A stretch of 7,294 nucleotides of DNA, from assembly GCA_934667465.1 (NCBI GenBank), contig CAKUMG010000269.1, forward strand, positions 1 through 7,294, written 5' to 3'. The notes under the pieces are model-generated. The model worked only from the letters and a program-made list of their open reading frames with translations, did not search any database and was not told the origin of the DNA. Of this stretch, positions 1 through 4,956 are shown in pieces. Position 1 is the first letter of the stretch; each line of letters starts with the position of its first letter. This DNA comes from an uncultured Actinoplanes sp. Lineage in GTDB: Bacteria; Actinomycetota; Actinomycetes; Mycobacteriales; Micromonosporaceae. The translations under genes were made by a program, and so were the position numbers.

Positions 1-678
1 CTCCGGGCCCTCGGTGCCCGGGTGGCGATCGTCTCGACCACCCGCCGCATCCACGAGCGCGCCACCGAGCTGGGCGTGACCGGCTTCGTCGCGGATCTCA
101 CCGACGAGGCCGAGGTGGGTGCGCTCGCCGACGCCATCGCCGACCAGCTCGGCGACGTGCAGGTGCTGGTCAACAACGCGGGGCTGGCGAGCCGGACGAG
201 CCCGGAGATTCTGCGCCCGGTGGCCCAGCTCACCTATGACGAGTGGCGCGCCGAGATCGACCGCAACCTGAGCACGGCGTTCCTGTGCAGCCGGGCGTTC
301 GTGGGCGGCATGTCCGAGGCGGGCTGGGGGCGCATCGTCAACCTCGCGGCCACCGCCGGCCCGATCAACGCGCTGCCCACCGAGGCGGCCTACGCGGCGG
401 CGAAGTCGGGCGTGGTCGGCCTGACCCGGGCCCTGGCCATGGAGCTGGTCGCCGACGGCATCAACGTCAACTGCGTCGCCCCGGGCACGATCTACACCGC
501 GGCCTCGACGGTCACGGAGATCAAGCAGGGGCTGGGTACGCCGATCGGCCGCCCGGGCACCCCCGACGAGGTGGCGGCGGCCATCGCGTTCCTGTGCTCG
601 CCCGCGTCGTCCTACATCACCGGGCAGATGCTCGTCGTGGACGGCGGCAACAGCGTCCGCGAGGCGGAGTTCCGCTGA
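1..678 (+). CDS. SDR family oxidoreductase (5' partial)
   Basis: This is a short-chain dehydrogenase/reductase of the classical NAD(P)-dependent Rossmann type; the substrate cannot be told. The frame is open from base 1, so the start and the TGxxxGIG nucleotide-binding loop lie outside the window. 225 codons remain. Visible motifs (fragment numbering) are NNAG at 58-61, the structural Asn at N114 (VNLAA), the active-site YAAAK with Y131 and K135, a 'VAPGTI' segment after the catalytic helix, and the C-terminal GQMLVVDGG strand typical of FabG-like SDRs. The position usually held by the catalytic Ser reads A-A-T-A-G, so Ser is replaced by Ala or Thr depending on the alignment. An internal ATG-like start at codon 8 (GTG, base 22) lies after the expected cofactor loop and is not the true start. 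The gene converges on the DUF4190 gene with a shared hairpin between them. The family call is firm; the specific reaction is unknown. Confidence 0.93.
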   Translation, partial: LRALGARVAIVSTTRRIHERATELGVTGFVADLTDEAEVGALADAIADQLGDVQVLVNNAGLASRTSPEILRPVAQLTYDEWRAEIDRNLSTAFLCSRAFVGGMSEAGWGRIVNLAATAGPINALPTEAAYAAAKSGVVGLTRALAMELVADGINVNCVAPGTIYTAASTVTEIKQGLGTPIGRPGTPDEVAAAIAFLCSPASSYITGQMLVVDGGNSVREAEFR

Positions 679-683
679 TCCGG

Positions 684-716
684 CGGTGCCCGGTGGCAGT
701 CGTCCACCGGGCACCG
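684..716. terminator. Bidirectional hairpin between convergent genes
   Basis: CGGTGCCCGGTGG (684-696) and CCACCGGGCACCG (704-716) form a perfect 13-bp stem with a 7-nt loop. It lies 5 bases after the SDR stop and 4 bases before the stop end of the opposing DUF4190 gene. Neither side has a clear U-tract, which is common for actinobacterial terminators. Its position between two convergent stops makes a shared terminator the natural reading. Confidence 0.82.
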
Positions 717-720
717 TCGG

Positions 721-1245
721 TCAGTAGGTGGTGCTGCTCGCGCCGGAGTTGATCGCGAAGGCCACGATCGCGATGTAACCGATGCAGCCGAGCACGTACA
801 GGCCCGTGATGATGTAGCTCAGCCAGAGACCCGCCGTGGCCAGACCGTCACCGGACTCGCCGGTGGTGCTGATCTGCTTCTTGGCGACGTGCCCCATGAC
901 GATGCCCGCGGGTGCGAAGACGAACGCGAACACGAGGCTCAGGATCGCCATCGTGTTGGTCGGCGCCGCGACCGGCTGGTAGGGCTGCTGTCCGTAGGGC
1001 TGACCGCCGTAGCCCGGCTGGCCCTTGTACGCGTCGCCGTACGGCTGGCCGCTGGTCTGCGCGCCGTAGGGCTGACCGCTCGACGGGGCGCCGAAGGGCT
1101 GGCTGCTGGACGGGGCACCGCTGGACGGCGCACCGTACGGGTCCTGACCGTAGGGCGTGTTGGGGTCGTACGAGGGCGGCTGCTGCCCGTACGGCTGCTG
1201 GGGCTGATATGGATCCGGCGAGCCACTCGGTGGCGGGTAAGTCAT
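721..1245 (-). CDS. DUF4190-type membrane protein with Q/P/G/Y-rich N-terminus
   Basis: This is a 174-residue protein of unknown function. Residues 1-95 are low complexity, built from Pro, Gln, Gly, Tyr and Ser, with repeated SGQPYG and GAPSS units. They are followed by a hydrophobic module of the DUF4190 type: a first membrane segment at about 98-119 (ILSLVFAFVFAPAGIVMGH), a short basic/polar linker (AKKQISTTGESGDGLA), and a second membrane stretch at about 137-165. Both ends are likely on the same side of the membrane, with the disordered tail probably cytoplasmic. The start at 1245 is chosen because AGGAGG (1259..1254) sits 8 bases upstream; the longer reading to 1272 would put the ribosome site inside the gene. 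DUF4190 proteins with such tails are common in actinomycetes, and no biochemical role is established that I know of. It is probably transcribed alone. Confidence 0.88.
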   Translation of the reverse strand: MTYPPPSGSPDPYQPQQPYGQQPPSYDPNTPYGQDPYGAPSSGAPSSSQPFGAPSSGQPYGAQTSGQPYGDAYKGQPGYGGQPYGQQPYQPVAAPTNTMAILSLVFAFVFAPAGIVMGHVAKKQISTTGESGDGLATAGLWLSYIITGLYVLGCIGYIAIVAFAINSGASSTTY

Positions 1246-1253
1246 GTCAAGGT

Positions 1254-1259
1254 CCTCCT
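1254..1259 (-). promoter_or_regulatory. Shine-Dalgarno of the DUF4190 gene
   Basis: AGGAGG on the minus strand lies 8 bases before the ATG at 1245. It is a near-consensus ribosome binding site and decides the start against the upstream in-frame ATG at 1272. Confidence 0.85.
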
Positions 1260-1270
1260 GTTCACCCGGC

Positions 1271-1276
1271 ACCGTA
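1271..1276 (-). promoter_or_regulatory. Candidate -10 element for the DUF4190 gene
   Basis: TACGGT (1276..1271, minus strand) fits TANNNT and would place transcription initiation near 1264, just upstream of the AGGAGG. No good -35 is visible at 17-18 bases (GCCCGC/TGCCCG). A second AT-rich stretch near 1415-1432 (TATGTG, TATGAA on the minus strand) is another possible start region. Both are weak. Confidence 0.3.
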
Positions 1277-1513
1277 CTAGCCGGAGGCGTGGCGCGGGCA
1301 CCCCGTTCCTGCGTGTCCGCCGAACCCGTCCCTCGTCACGGCCCTGATCGCGCCGGTGGACCGCCCCGGAACCGGCACCCGGACTCCCGCCGACCGGCCC
1401 AGTTTCCCCCGAACGGATTCATAGTCACATATCTCGCCGCCGCCCCCTCGGCCCGCGCCGCCGCCTGCCCGGACGCCCGATCCGCGCCCCCACGGGCCTC
1501 GCCGGCCCCGCGC

Positions 1514-1921
1514 TCAGGAGATCTTGCTCAACCCGGCGACCGCCCGCTCCACAGCCAGGCACCGATCCTCGACGTACTCCATGCCGGCCTCCTCCGCGAT
1601 CCGCCGGGCCTCGGCGGAAACGATCCCGGACTGCAACCACACGGCCGGCGCCCCGATGGCCGCGGCCTGCCGCACCACCTCGACGGCATCCGCAGCCGGC
1701 CGGAAGACGTTCACCAGATCGACCGGCCCCGGCAGCTCCGCCAGGCTCGCCACGGTCGGAACCCCGAAGATCTCCGCCACGAACGGATTGACCGGAACAA
1801 TCGTCCACCCATGCCGCATCATCTGCAGCGGCACCGAATGCGACGGCTTCGACGGCTCCCGCGACGCCCCCACCACGGCGATGACCTGAGCCCCGGCCAA
1901 AATCTGCGCTGCGCTCCTCAT
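1514..1921 (-). CDS. CoA-binding protein (YccU-like Rossmann fold)
   Basis: This is a 135-residue single-domain protein matching the CoA-binding family represented by E. coli YccU and the N-terminal domain of acyl-CoA synthetases. Visible family features are VIAVVGAS at 13-20 (nucleotide-binding turn), the following P-x-x-P-S segment at 23-27, VPVNP at 42-46, the strand LVNVFRPA at 69-76, WLQSGI at 95-100, and the conserved EDRCLAVE near 118-125 (compare MDRCPAIE in YccU). Family proteins are thought to bind CoA through the Rossmann core; the cellular role is unknown. The length is normal and no truncation is seen. Upstream is a TANNNT element only six bases from the ATG and no Shine-Dalgarno, so the message is probably leaderless and independent of the radical SAM gene. 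Confidence 0.92.
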   Translation of the reverse strand: MRSAAQILAGAQVIAVVGASREPSKPSHSVPLQMMRHGWTIVPVNPFVAEIFGVPTVASLAELPGPVDLVNVFRPAADAVEVVRQAAAIGAPAVWLQSGIVSAEARRIAEEAGMEYVEDRCLAVERAVAGLSKIS

Positions 1922-1927
1922 CCCCCG

Positions 1928-1933
1928 ACTCTA
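1928..1933 (-). promoter_or_regulatory. -10 element for a leaderless CoA-binding transcript
   Basis: TAGAGT (1933..1928, minus strand) matches TANNNT, with six bases before the ATG at 1921, which places the expected transcription start at or next to the A of the ATG. There is no ribosome binding site. This TANNNT-N6-ATG arrangement is typical of actinobacterial leaderless genes. Confidence 0.6.
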
Positions 1934-1936
1934 TCG

Positions 1937-2077
1937 ACCCCCACCCTCAAGACCGCCCTCCAACCGACCCTCGCCCTCAACACCTCACCTCTCCTCCGCC
2001 CTGACCCTCATCCCCCACCTCACCAACGTCCTTCACCCACACCCCAGCCCCCAGCCCCCGGCCCCCCGGCCCGGCCC
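1937..2077 (-). other. G-rich strand-asymmetric spacer with G-quadruplex motif
   Basis: Between the radical SAM stop and the CoA-binding promoter the plus strand is almost free of G and made of CCCT/CACC-type words, so the minus strand is G-rich. Runs of G on the minus strand at 2077-2075, 2072-2070, 2067-2062, 2059-2055, 2052-2048, 2045-2042 and 2038-2036 are separated by 2-3 bases. Four or more such runs meet the G-quadruplex pattern. No gene and no ordinary hairpin terminator is seen. In the radical SAM transcript this would be the immediate 3' end. In a plus-strand antisense transcript it would be C-rich and G-poor, as Rho loading sites are. Function is inferred only. Confidence 0.55.
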
Positions 2078-3996
2078 TAAAGCAGCGTGAGCTGCTGCGG
2101 CTCGGCCTTCACGGGAGGTCGGCGGGCGTCAACCGGGTCGGCCCGGTGCAGCCCGTGGCGGCGCGCCGCGAGGCGGACCCGGGCGCCGACCTCGTGCTGA
2201 TAGGCCTGCGGAGCGTAGGAACCGTTGCCGTAGAGGTCGCGGTAGCGAGAAGCCAGAGCCGGATGCTCCCGGGTCAGCCAGGCCGCATACCACTCGCGGG
2301 CGCCGGGCCGCAGGTGCAGCGCCATCGGCGTCACGCTCGCCGCGCCGGAGGCGGCGATCGCCGCGACCGTCTCGTCGATGGACTCGTCGGTGTCGGTGAG
2401 GCCGGGCAGGATCGGCGCCATCAGGACGCTCACCCGGAAGCCGGCGTCGGTGAGGCGGCGGACCGCGTCGAGCCGGCGGCGCGGGCTCGGGGTGCCGGGC
2501 TCGACCGCGCGCCACGTCGTCTCGTCGACGAAGCCGATCGAGAACGAGAGCCCCACGTCGGTGACCGTGGCCGCCTGCCGGAGCAGCTCGAGGTCGCGGA
2601 GGATCAGCGTGCCCTTGGTGAGGACGGAGAACGGGTTGGCGTGGTCGCGCAGGGCGGTGAGGATCTCCGGCATGAGCCGGTAGCGCCCCTCGGCTCGCTG
2701 GTAGACGTCGACGTTGGTGCCCATGGCGATGTGCTCGCCCGCCCAGCGCGGCGCGGCCAGCTCGCGGCGGAGCAGCTCCCCGGCGTTGACCTTGACGACG
2801 ATCTTGGAGTCGAAGTCGTGGCCGGCGTCGAGGTCGAGATAGGTGTGCGTGTTGCGGGCGAAGCAGTTGTGGCTCACGACGCCGTCGGCGACGAAGTCGC
2901 CGGTGCCGGTGGTGATGTCGAAGAGCGGGAGGGTCAGCCCCAGCTCCTCGATGTCGATGACGGTGAGTTCGGCCTCGCTGCGCACGCCCACCCCGGCGGC
3001 ATCGAGCGGCGCGTCGGTGATCCCGGTGAGGTGACGGAAGCGGAGCGCCGCCCAGAGGTCGCGGGCCACCTCGACCGAGTAGACCCCGCCCAGCTGGGCG
3101 TGCGGCGGGCGGCGGCTGGGCAGGCCGAGATGGGTCAGCGCCTCGGTGACCCGGGACAGGAAGGCCCGGTCACGGCTGGTGAAGATGACGGCGAGCCGCT
3201 CGGCCGTCCCGGTCGCCCCGAAGGCGCCGGCCAGGAAGCCGCGGAACCACTCGCCGGTCGGCAGCTCCGGCCAGCGCAGGGCGGCGTCCATCGCGATCTC
3301 CTCGAGATAGCCGTCGGCCCGGATCCAGGCGTCACCCTCGCGTGCCGTGGTGGTGGGTGCCGCCCCGGCGTCACCGCGGATGAGGCCGCACAGATAACCG
3401 GTGCGGTAGTCGGCTGCCTCCTTGGGCGGGTCGGCGAAGTGCCCGACGCCGGACATGCGGTCGCCGACGGCCAGGGCGGGCAGCCCGGGCTCGGCGGGGC
3501 TGACGTGCCGCCAGCCACGGTCGGTCAGGAAGCGGTGGTCGCCGCTGGCCACGAGCCGGGTGCCGTCGGCGAGCGTCACGCGGTGGGCCGGTTTCGACGT
3601 GGCCCAGTGGTCGAGCACGGTGGTGCTCACATAGCGCCGGTGCCGTCCGGCGCCCGCGGTGCCCAGGACCGCGTCGCCGGCCCGCAGCTGCGACAGGGGG
3701 CGGGTGGAGCCGTCGGCGAGCAGGATCGGGGTGTCTCCGCCGAGGCAGTAGGAGCAGGCGTGCGAGCACCCGCGGTAGGGGTTGAGCGTCCACTGGAACG
3801 GCACGCGCGAGGAGCCGGGCACCCGGTTGATGATCGACTTGGCGCGGACCTCGTAGAACGTCATGCCCGCAAAGCCGGGGGTGTCGAAGGTGCGGACGGT
3901 TGCCCCGGGCAGCGCCAGCGGCAGGGGTGAGGCCGCCGGCGCCGCGTCCGCGAGCGAGGCGTCGTCGGTCGGCTCCGACAGGTGAGACCATCGCAT
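2077..3996 (-). CDS. Intein-containing Rv2578c-family radical SAM protein
   Basis: The precursor has 639 residues: N-extein 1-83, intein 84-377, C-extein 378-639. The spliced protein would be 345 residues, close to what I recall for mycobacterial Rv2578c. The family belongs to the COG1533 (SplB-like) radical SAM group: a [4Fe-4S] cluster reduces S-adenosylmethionine to start radical chemistry. The substrate is unknown and DNA repair is only suggested by the group name. Landmarks are FAGMTFYEVRAKSIINRVP (42-60), NPYRGCSHACSY just before the intein, CFARNTHTYLDLDAGHDFD just after it, then KVNAGELL, GTNVDVYQRAEGRYRLM, the VLTKGTLILRD barrel strand, and PILPGLTDTD. The cluster Cys are C77, C81 and, after splicing, C378. 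The start at 3996 (MRW) is preferred: the family starts this way, and a promoter with a LexA box ends right at this ATG, overlapping the ATGs at 4014 and near 4026. The reading back to 4437 would overlap trxA and lacks family similarity. Confidence 0.93.
   Translation of the reverse strand: MRWSHLSEPTDDASLADAAPAASPLPLALPGATVRTFDTPGFAGMTFYEVRAKSIINRVPGSSRVPFQWTLNPYRGCSHACSYCLGGDTPILLADGSTRPLSQLRAGDAVLGTAGAGRHRRYVSTTVLDHWATSKPAHRVTLADGTRLVASGDHRFLTDRGWRHVSPAEPGLPALAVGDRMSGVGHFADPPKEAADYRTGYLCGLIRGDAGAAPTTTAREGDAWIRADGYLEEIAMDAALRWPELPTGEWFRGFLAGAFGATGTAERLAVIFTSRDRAFLSRVTEALTHLGLPSRRPPHAQLGGVYSVEVARDLWAALRFRHLTGITDAPLDAAGVGVRSEAELTVIDIEELGLTLPLFDITTGTGDFVADGVVSHNCFARNTHTYLDLDAGHDFDSKIVVKVNAGELLRRELAAPRWAGEHIAMGTNVDVYQRAEGRYRLMPEILTALRDHANPFSVLTKGTLILRDLELLRQAATVTDVGLSFSIGFVDETTWRAVEPGTPSPRRRLDAVRRLTDAGFRVSVLMAPILPGLTDTDESIDETVAAIAASGAASVTPMALHLRPGAREWYAAWLTREHPALASRYRDLYGNGSYAPQAYQHEVGARVRLAARRHGLHRADPVDARRPPVKAEPQQLTLL
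2866..3747 (-). mobile_element. Intein (294 aa) in the radical SAM cluster motif
   Basis: This in-frame protein-splicing element occupies precursor residues 84-377. Splicing blocks are recognisable: block A CLGGDTPILLADGS with Cys1; block B around DGTRLVASGDHRFLT, with S-x-x-H in place of the usual T-x-x-H; block F LFDITTGTGDFVADG; block G VVSHN followed by Cys+1 of the host. Penultimate His and terminal Asn are present, so splicing looks competent. Between B and F lies a LAGLIDADG-type endonuclease region: motif 1 YLCGLIRGDAG keeps the acidic residue, whereas motif 2 FLAGAFGATGT has Thr where Asp/Glu is normally needed. Splicing should join GCSHACSY to CFARN and restore CX3CX2C. Inteins at this family are known from annotated databases, so the site itself is not new. 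Confidence 0.93.
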
Positions 3997-4002
3997 GCGA
4001 CG

Positions 4003-4031
4003 ATTCGAACACATGTACGAGTCCATGTCCA
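4003..4031 (-). promoter_or_regulatory. LexA-overlapped promoter of the radical SAM gene
   Basis: On the minus strand a -35 TGGACA (4031..4026, 5/6 to TTGACA), a 17-base spacer and a -10 TCGAAT (4008..4003, 4/6 to TATAAT) are followed by six bases and the ATG at 3996. The expected transcription start is the A of the ATG, giving a leaderless message, and no Shine-Dalgarno is present. The LexA-type palindrome occupies most of the spacer and part of the -10, a position suited to repression by blocking RNA polymerase. The -10 is not a TANNNT match, so the promoter call is moderate. Confidence 0.6.
4005..4020. promoter_or_regulatory. SOS box (LexA operator)
   Basis: TCGAACACATGTACGA matches the actinobacterial/mycobacterial SOS box TCGAAC-N4-GTTCGA at 11 of the 12 defined positions; the single difference is A for T at 4017. 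The central four bases ACAT also fit the RYRT type seen in mycobacteria. It sits 8 bases upstream of the chosen ATG. From memory, the Rv2578c locus of M. tuberculosis also carries an SOS box, which would make this conserved; that recall was not checked. Confidence 0.8.
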
Positions 4032-4034
4032 CTC

Positions 4035-4060
4035 GATCTTCGCCGGTGGCGGTGAAGATC
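4035..4060. repeat. Inverted repeat next to the LexA promoter
   Basis: GATCTTC (4035-4041) and GAAGATC (4054-4060) are perfect 7-base arms separated by 12 bases. Two further C-G pairs and one wobble are possible inside on the plus-strand RNA. The repeat begins 3 bases upstream of the TGGACA -35. A small hairpin CCCCG-GTT-CGGGG (4060-4072) abuts it. A second regulator site is possible, but an inert repeat cannot be excluded. Confidence 0.4.
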
Positions 4061-4083
4061 CCCGGTTCGGGGGACGGGGCATG

Positions 4084-4132
4084 AAAAACGCCGCGCCGCG
4101 GACCCCTGAACCAGGGATCCGCAGCGCGGCGT
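4084..4132 (-). terminator. Rho-independent terminator of trxA
   Basis: Seventeen bases after the thioredoxin stop, the minus strand has 20-base arms (4132..4113 with 4107..4088) that pair at 18 positions around a 5-base loop, directly followed by TTTTT (4088..4084). This is the only classic stem-plus-U-tract terminator in the window. It separates trxA from the downstream radical SAM gene, which then has its own promoter. Confidence 0.9.
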
Positions 4133-4148
4133 GAGTGGTGCGGGTGTG

Positions 4149-4523
4149 TCAGTTGTGCGCGTGCTCGGACTGCCCGGCGATCTTCTGCCGCACCTCGTCC
4201 ATGTCGAGCTTCTCGACCTGGTCGATCAGCGACTCGAGGGCCGATTCGGGAAGCGCGCCCGGCTGCGAGAAGACGAGGACGCCGTCCCGGACCGCCATGA
4301 TCGTCGGAATCGAGCTGATCCCGAACTTGGCGGCCAGCTCCTGCTGGGCCTCGGTGTCCACCTTGCCGAAGGTGATGTCCGGGTGCTTCTCGGACGAGCG
4401 CTCGTAGGTCGGGGCGAAGCGCAGACACGGTCCGCACCAGCCGGCCCAGAAGTCGACCAGCACGATGCCGTCCTTGCCGGTCACATCGTCGAAGTTCTCT
4501 GTGGTCAGCGCAACGGTGGCCAT
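4149..4523 (-). CDS. trxA: Thioredoxin
   Basis: This 124-residue thioredoxin is a cytoplasmic dithiol-disulfide oxidoreductase normally reduced by thioredoxin reductase, with no reductase gene in the window. The fold is complete: strand VLVDFWAGWCGPC with the redox pair C30/C33, cis-proline P73 in the SIPT loop, and the following strand IMAVRDGVLVFSQPG. The C-terminus carries about 15 extra polar residues with two His (SEHAHN) after the last helix. The ATG at 4523 is chosen because GGAG (4532..4529) lies 5 bases upstream; the alternative ATG at 4538 has no ribosome site and adds five residues (MDGET). A SigR/SigH-like promoter upstream suggests induction by disulfide stress, as for thioredoxin genes in Streptomyces and mycobacteria. 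The symbol is generic, since several thioredoxins are usual in such genomes. Confidence 0.95.
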   Translation of the reverse strand: MATVALTTENFDDVTGKDGIVLVDFWAGWCGPCLRFAPTYERSSEKHPDITFGKVDTEAQQELAAKFGISSIPTIMAVRDGVLVFSQPGALPESALESLIDQVEKLDMDEVRQKIAGQSEHAHN

Positions 4524-4561
4524 GGTCTCTCCGTCCACGGGGATTGGCTTACGTGCATGTA

Positions 4562-4588
4562 AACCACGGGTTCACCTCGGCTATTCCC
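4562..4588 (-). promoter_or_regulatory. SigR/SigH-type promoter of trxA
   Basis: On the minus strand GGGAAT (4588..4583), an 18-base spacer and GTT (4564..4562) exactly fit the GGAAT-N18/19-GTT consensus of the Streptomyces SigR / mycobacterial SigH thiol-stress sigma factors. The expected start near 4555 leaves a leader of about 30 bases that holds the GGAG ribosome site. Thioredoxin genes are core members of this regulon, so sequence and gene function agree. Confidence 0.82.
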
Positions 4589-4637
4589 TTGCCGGGGCGG
4601 TTCCATACGTGGCCTGCAGCACTATCTGACGGCACGG

Positions 4638-4651
4638 ATGCGGCGCCGCAT
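4638..4651. repeat. 14-bp perfect palindrome
   Basis: ATGCGGCGCCGCAT reads the same on both strands. It lies about 115 bases upstream of the trxA ATG and 50 upstream of its SigR-like -35. It could be a dimeric regulator site; no family consensus is recognised. Confidence 0.5.
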
Positions 4652-4805
4652 GGCAACTCATAGTAACCGTACGAGTGGGGTGTGCTCCCGATTGTTACTC
4701 GGAAGATGTGTCCCCTTTGTAGGCGTGCGCCCGGCGTCGCGGCTGGAGAACTGGGTTGATAACGGATGCATAAAGGTGGTCGCCGCAACCCCTGTTAACC
4801 CTGTT

Positions 4806-4821
4806 TGTGACCCGCCTCACT
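4806..4821. promoter_or_regulatory. CRP-like palindrome
   Basis: TGTGACCCGCCTCACT matches TGTGA-N6-TCACA, the CRP consensus also used by mycobacterial Crp (Rv3676), at 9 of 10 defined positions. It lies about 150 bases upstream of the methyltransferase ATG, so a promoter further upstream than the TAGCCT element would be needed for a classical activator position. Function is inferred. Confidence 0.4.
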
Positions 4822-4950
4822 TCTGAGACCGCTTCACATGTCTACGGAGGGTGAGGCAGACTCGGGCTCAACAGAGCGTGGGCGGCGGGTGCCGGGGAGG
4901 GCCCCGCCGCTCATTGCGTCTCCCCGGGGTTTCCGCCGGTGCGGCTGAGC

Positions 4951-4956
4951 TAGCCT
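4951..4956 (+). promoter_or_regulatory. -10 element of the methyltransferase gene
   Basis: TAGCCT fits TANNNT, with 8 bases to the ATG at 4965 and no Shine-Dalgarno between, so a leaderless or nearly leaderless transcript is likely. A matching -35 is poor (TTTCCG at 4930-4935, spacing 15). Confidence 0.45.

Noticed and set aside
1244..2080. 278-residue plus-strand open frame across the CoA-binding gene and the C-rich spacer
   Set aside because: It is Pro/Arg-rich low complexity without motifs and antisense to a recognisable gene.
2866..3747. Reading the insert in the radical SAM gene as a disruption or pseudogene
   Set aside because: The insert is in frame, has all splicing blocks with Cys1, His-Asn and Cys+1, and its removal restores an uninterrupted family sequence.
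2146..3930. 594-residue open frame on the plus strand, opposite the radical SAM gene
   Set aside because: It is an Arg/Gly/Val/Glu-rich shadow of the G/C-biased codons of the real minus-strand gene, with no domain or ribosome site; the minus frame has clear family motifs.
3997..4437. N-terminal extension of the radical SAM gene to 4437
   Set aside because: It would overlap trxA on the same strand in another frame and cross a strong terminator and the LexA promoter, and its first ~140 residues show no family similarity.
4662..4699. AGTAAC / GTTACT inverted repeat as a riboswitch or terminator
   Set aside because: The arms are only 6 bases with a 26-base loop and no U-tract, too weak to call.
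4549..4788. 79-residue minus-strand open frame in the trxA upstream region
   Set aside because: It has no ribosome site or family features and overlaps the SigR-type promoter; Cys/Pro/Arg-rich like chance frames.
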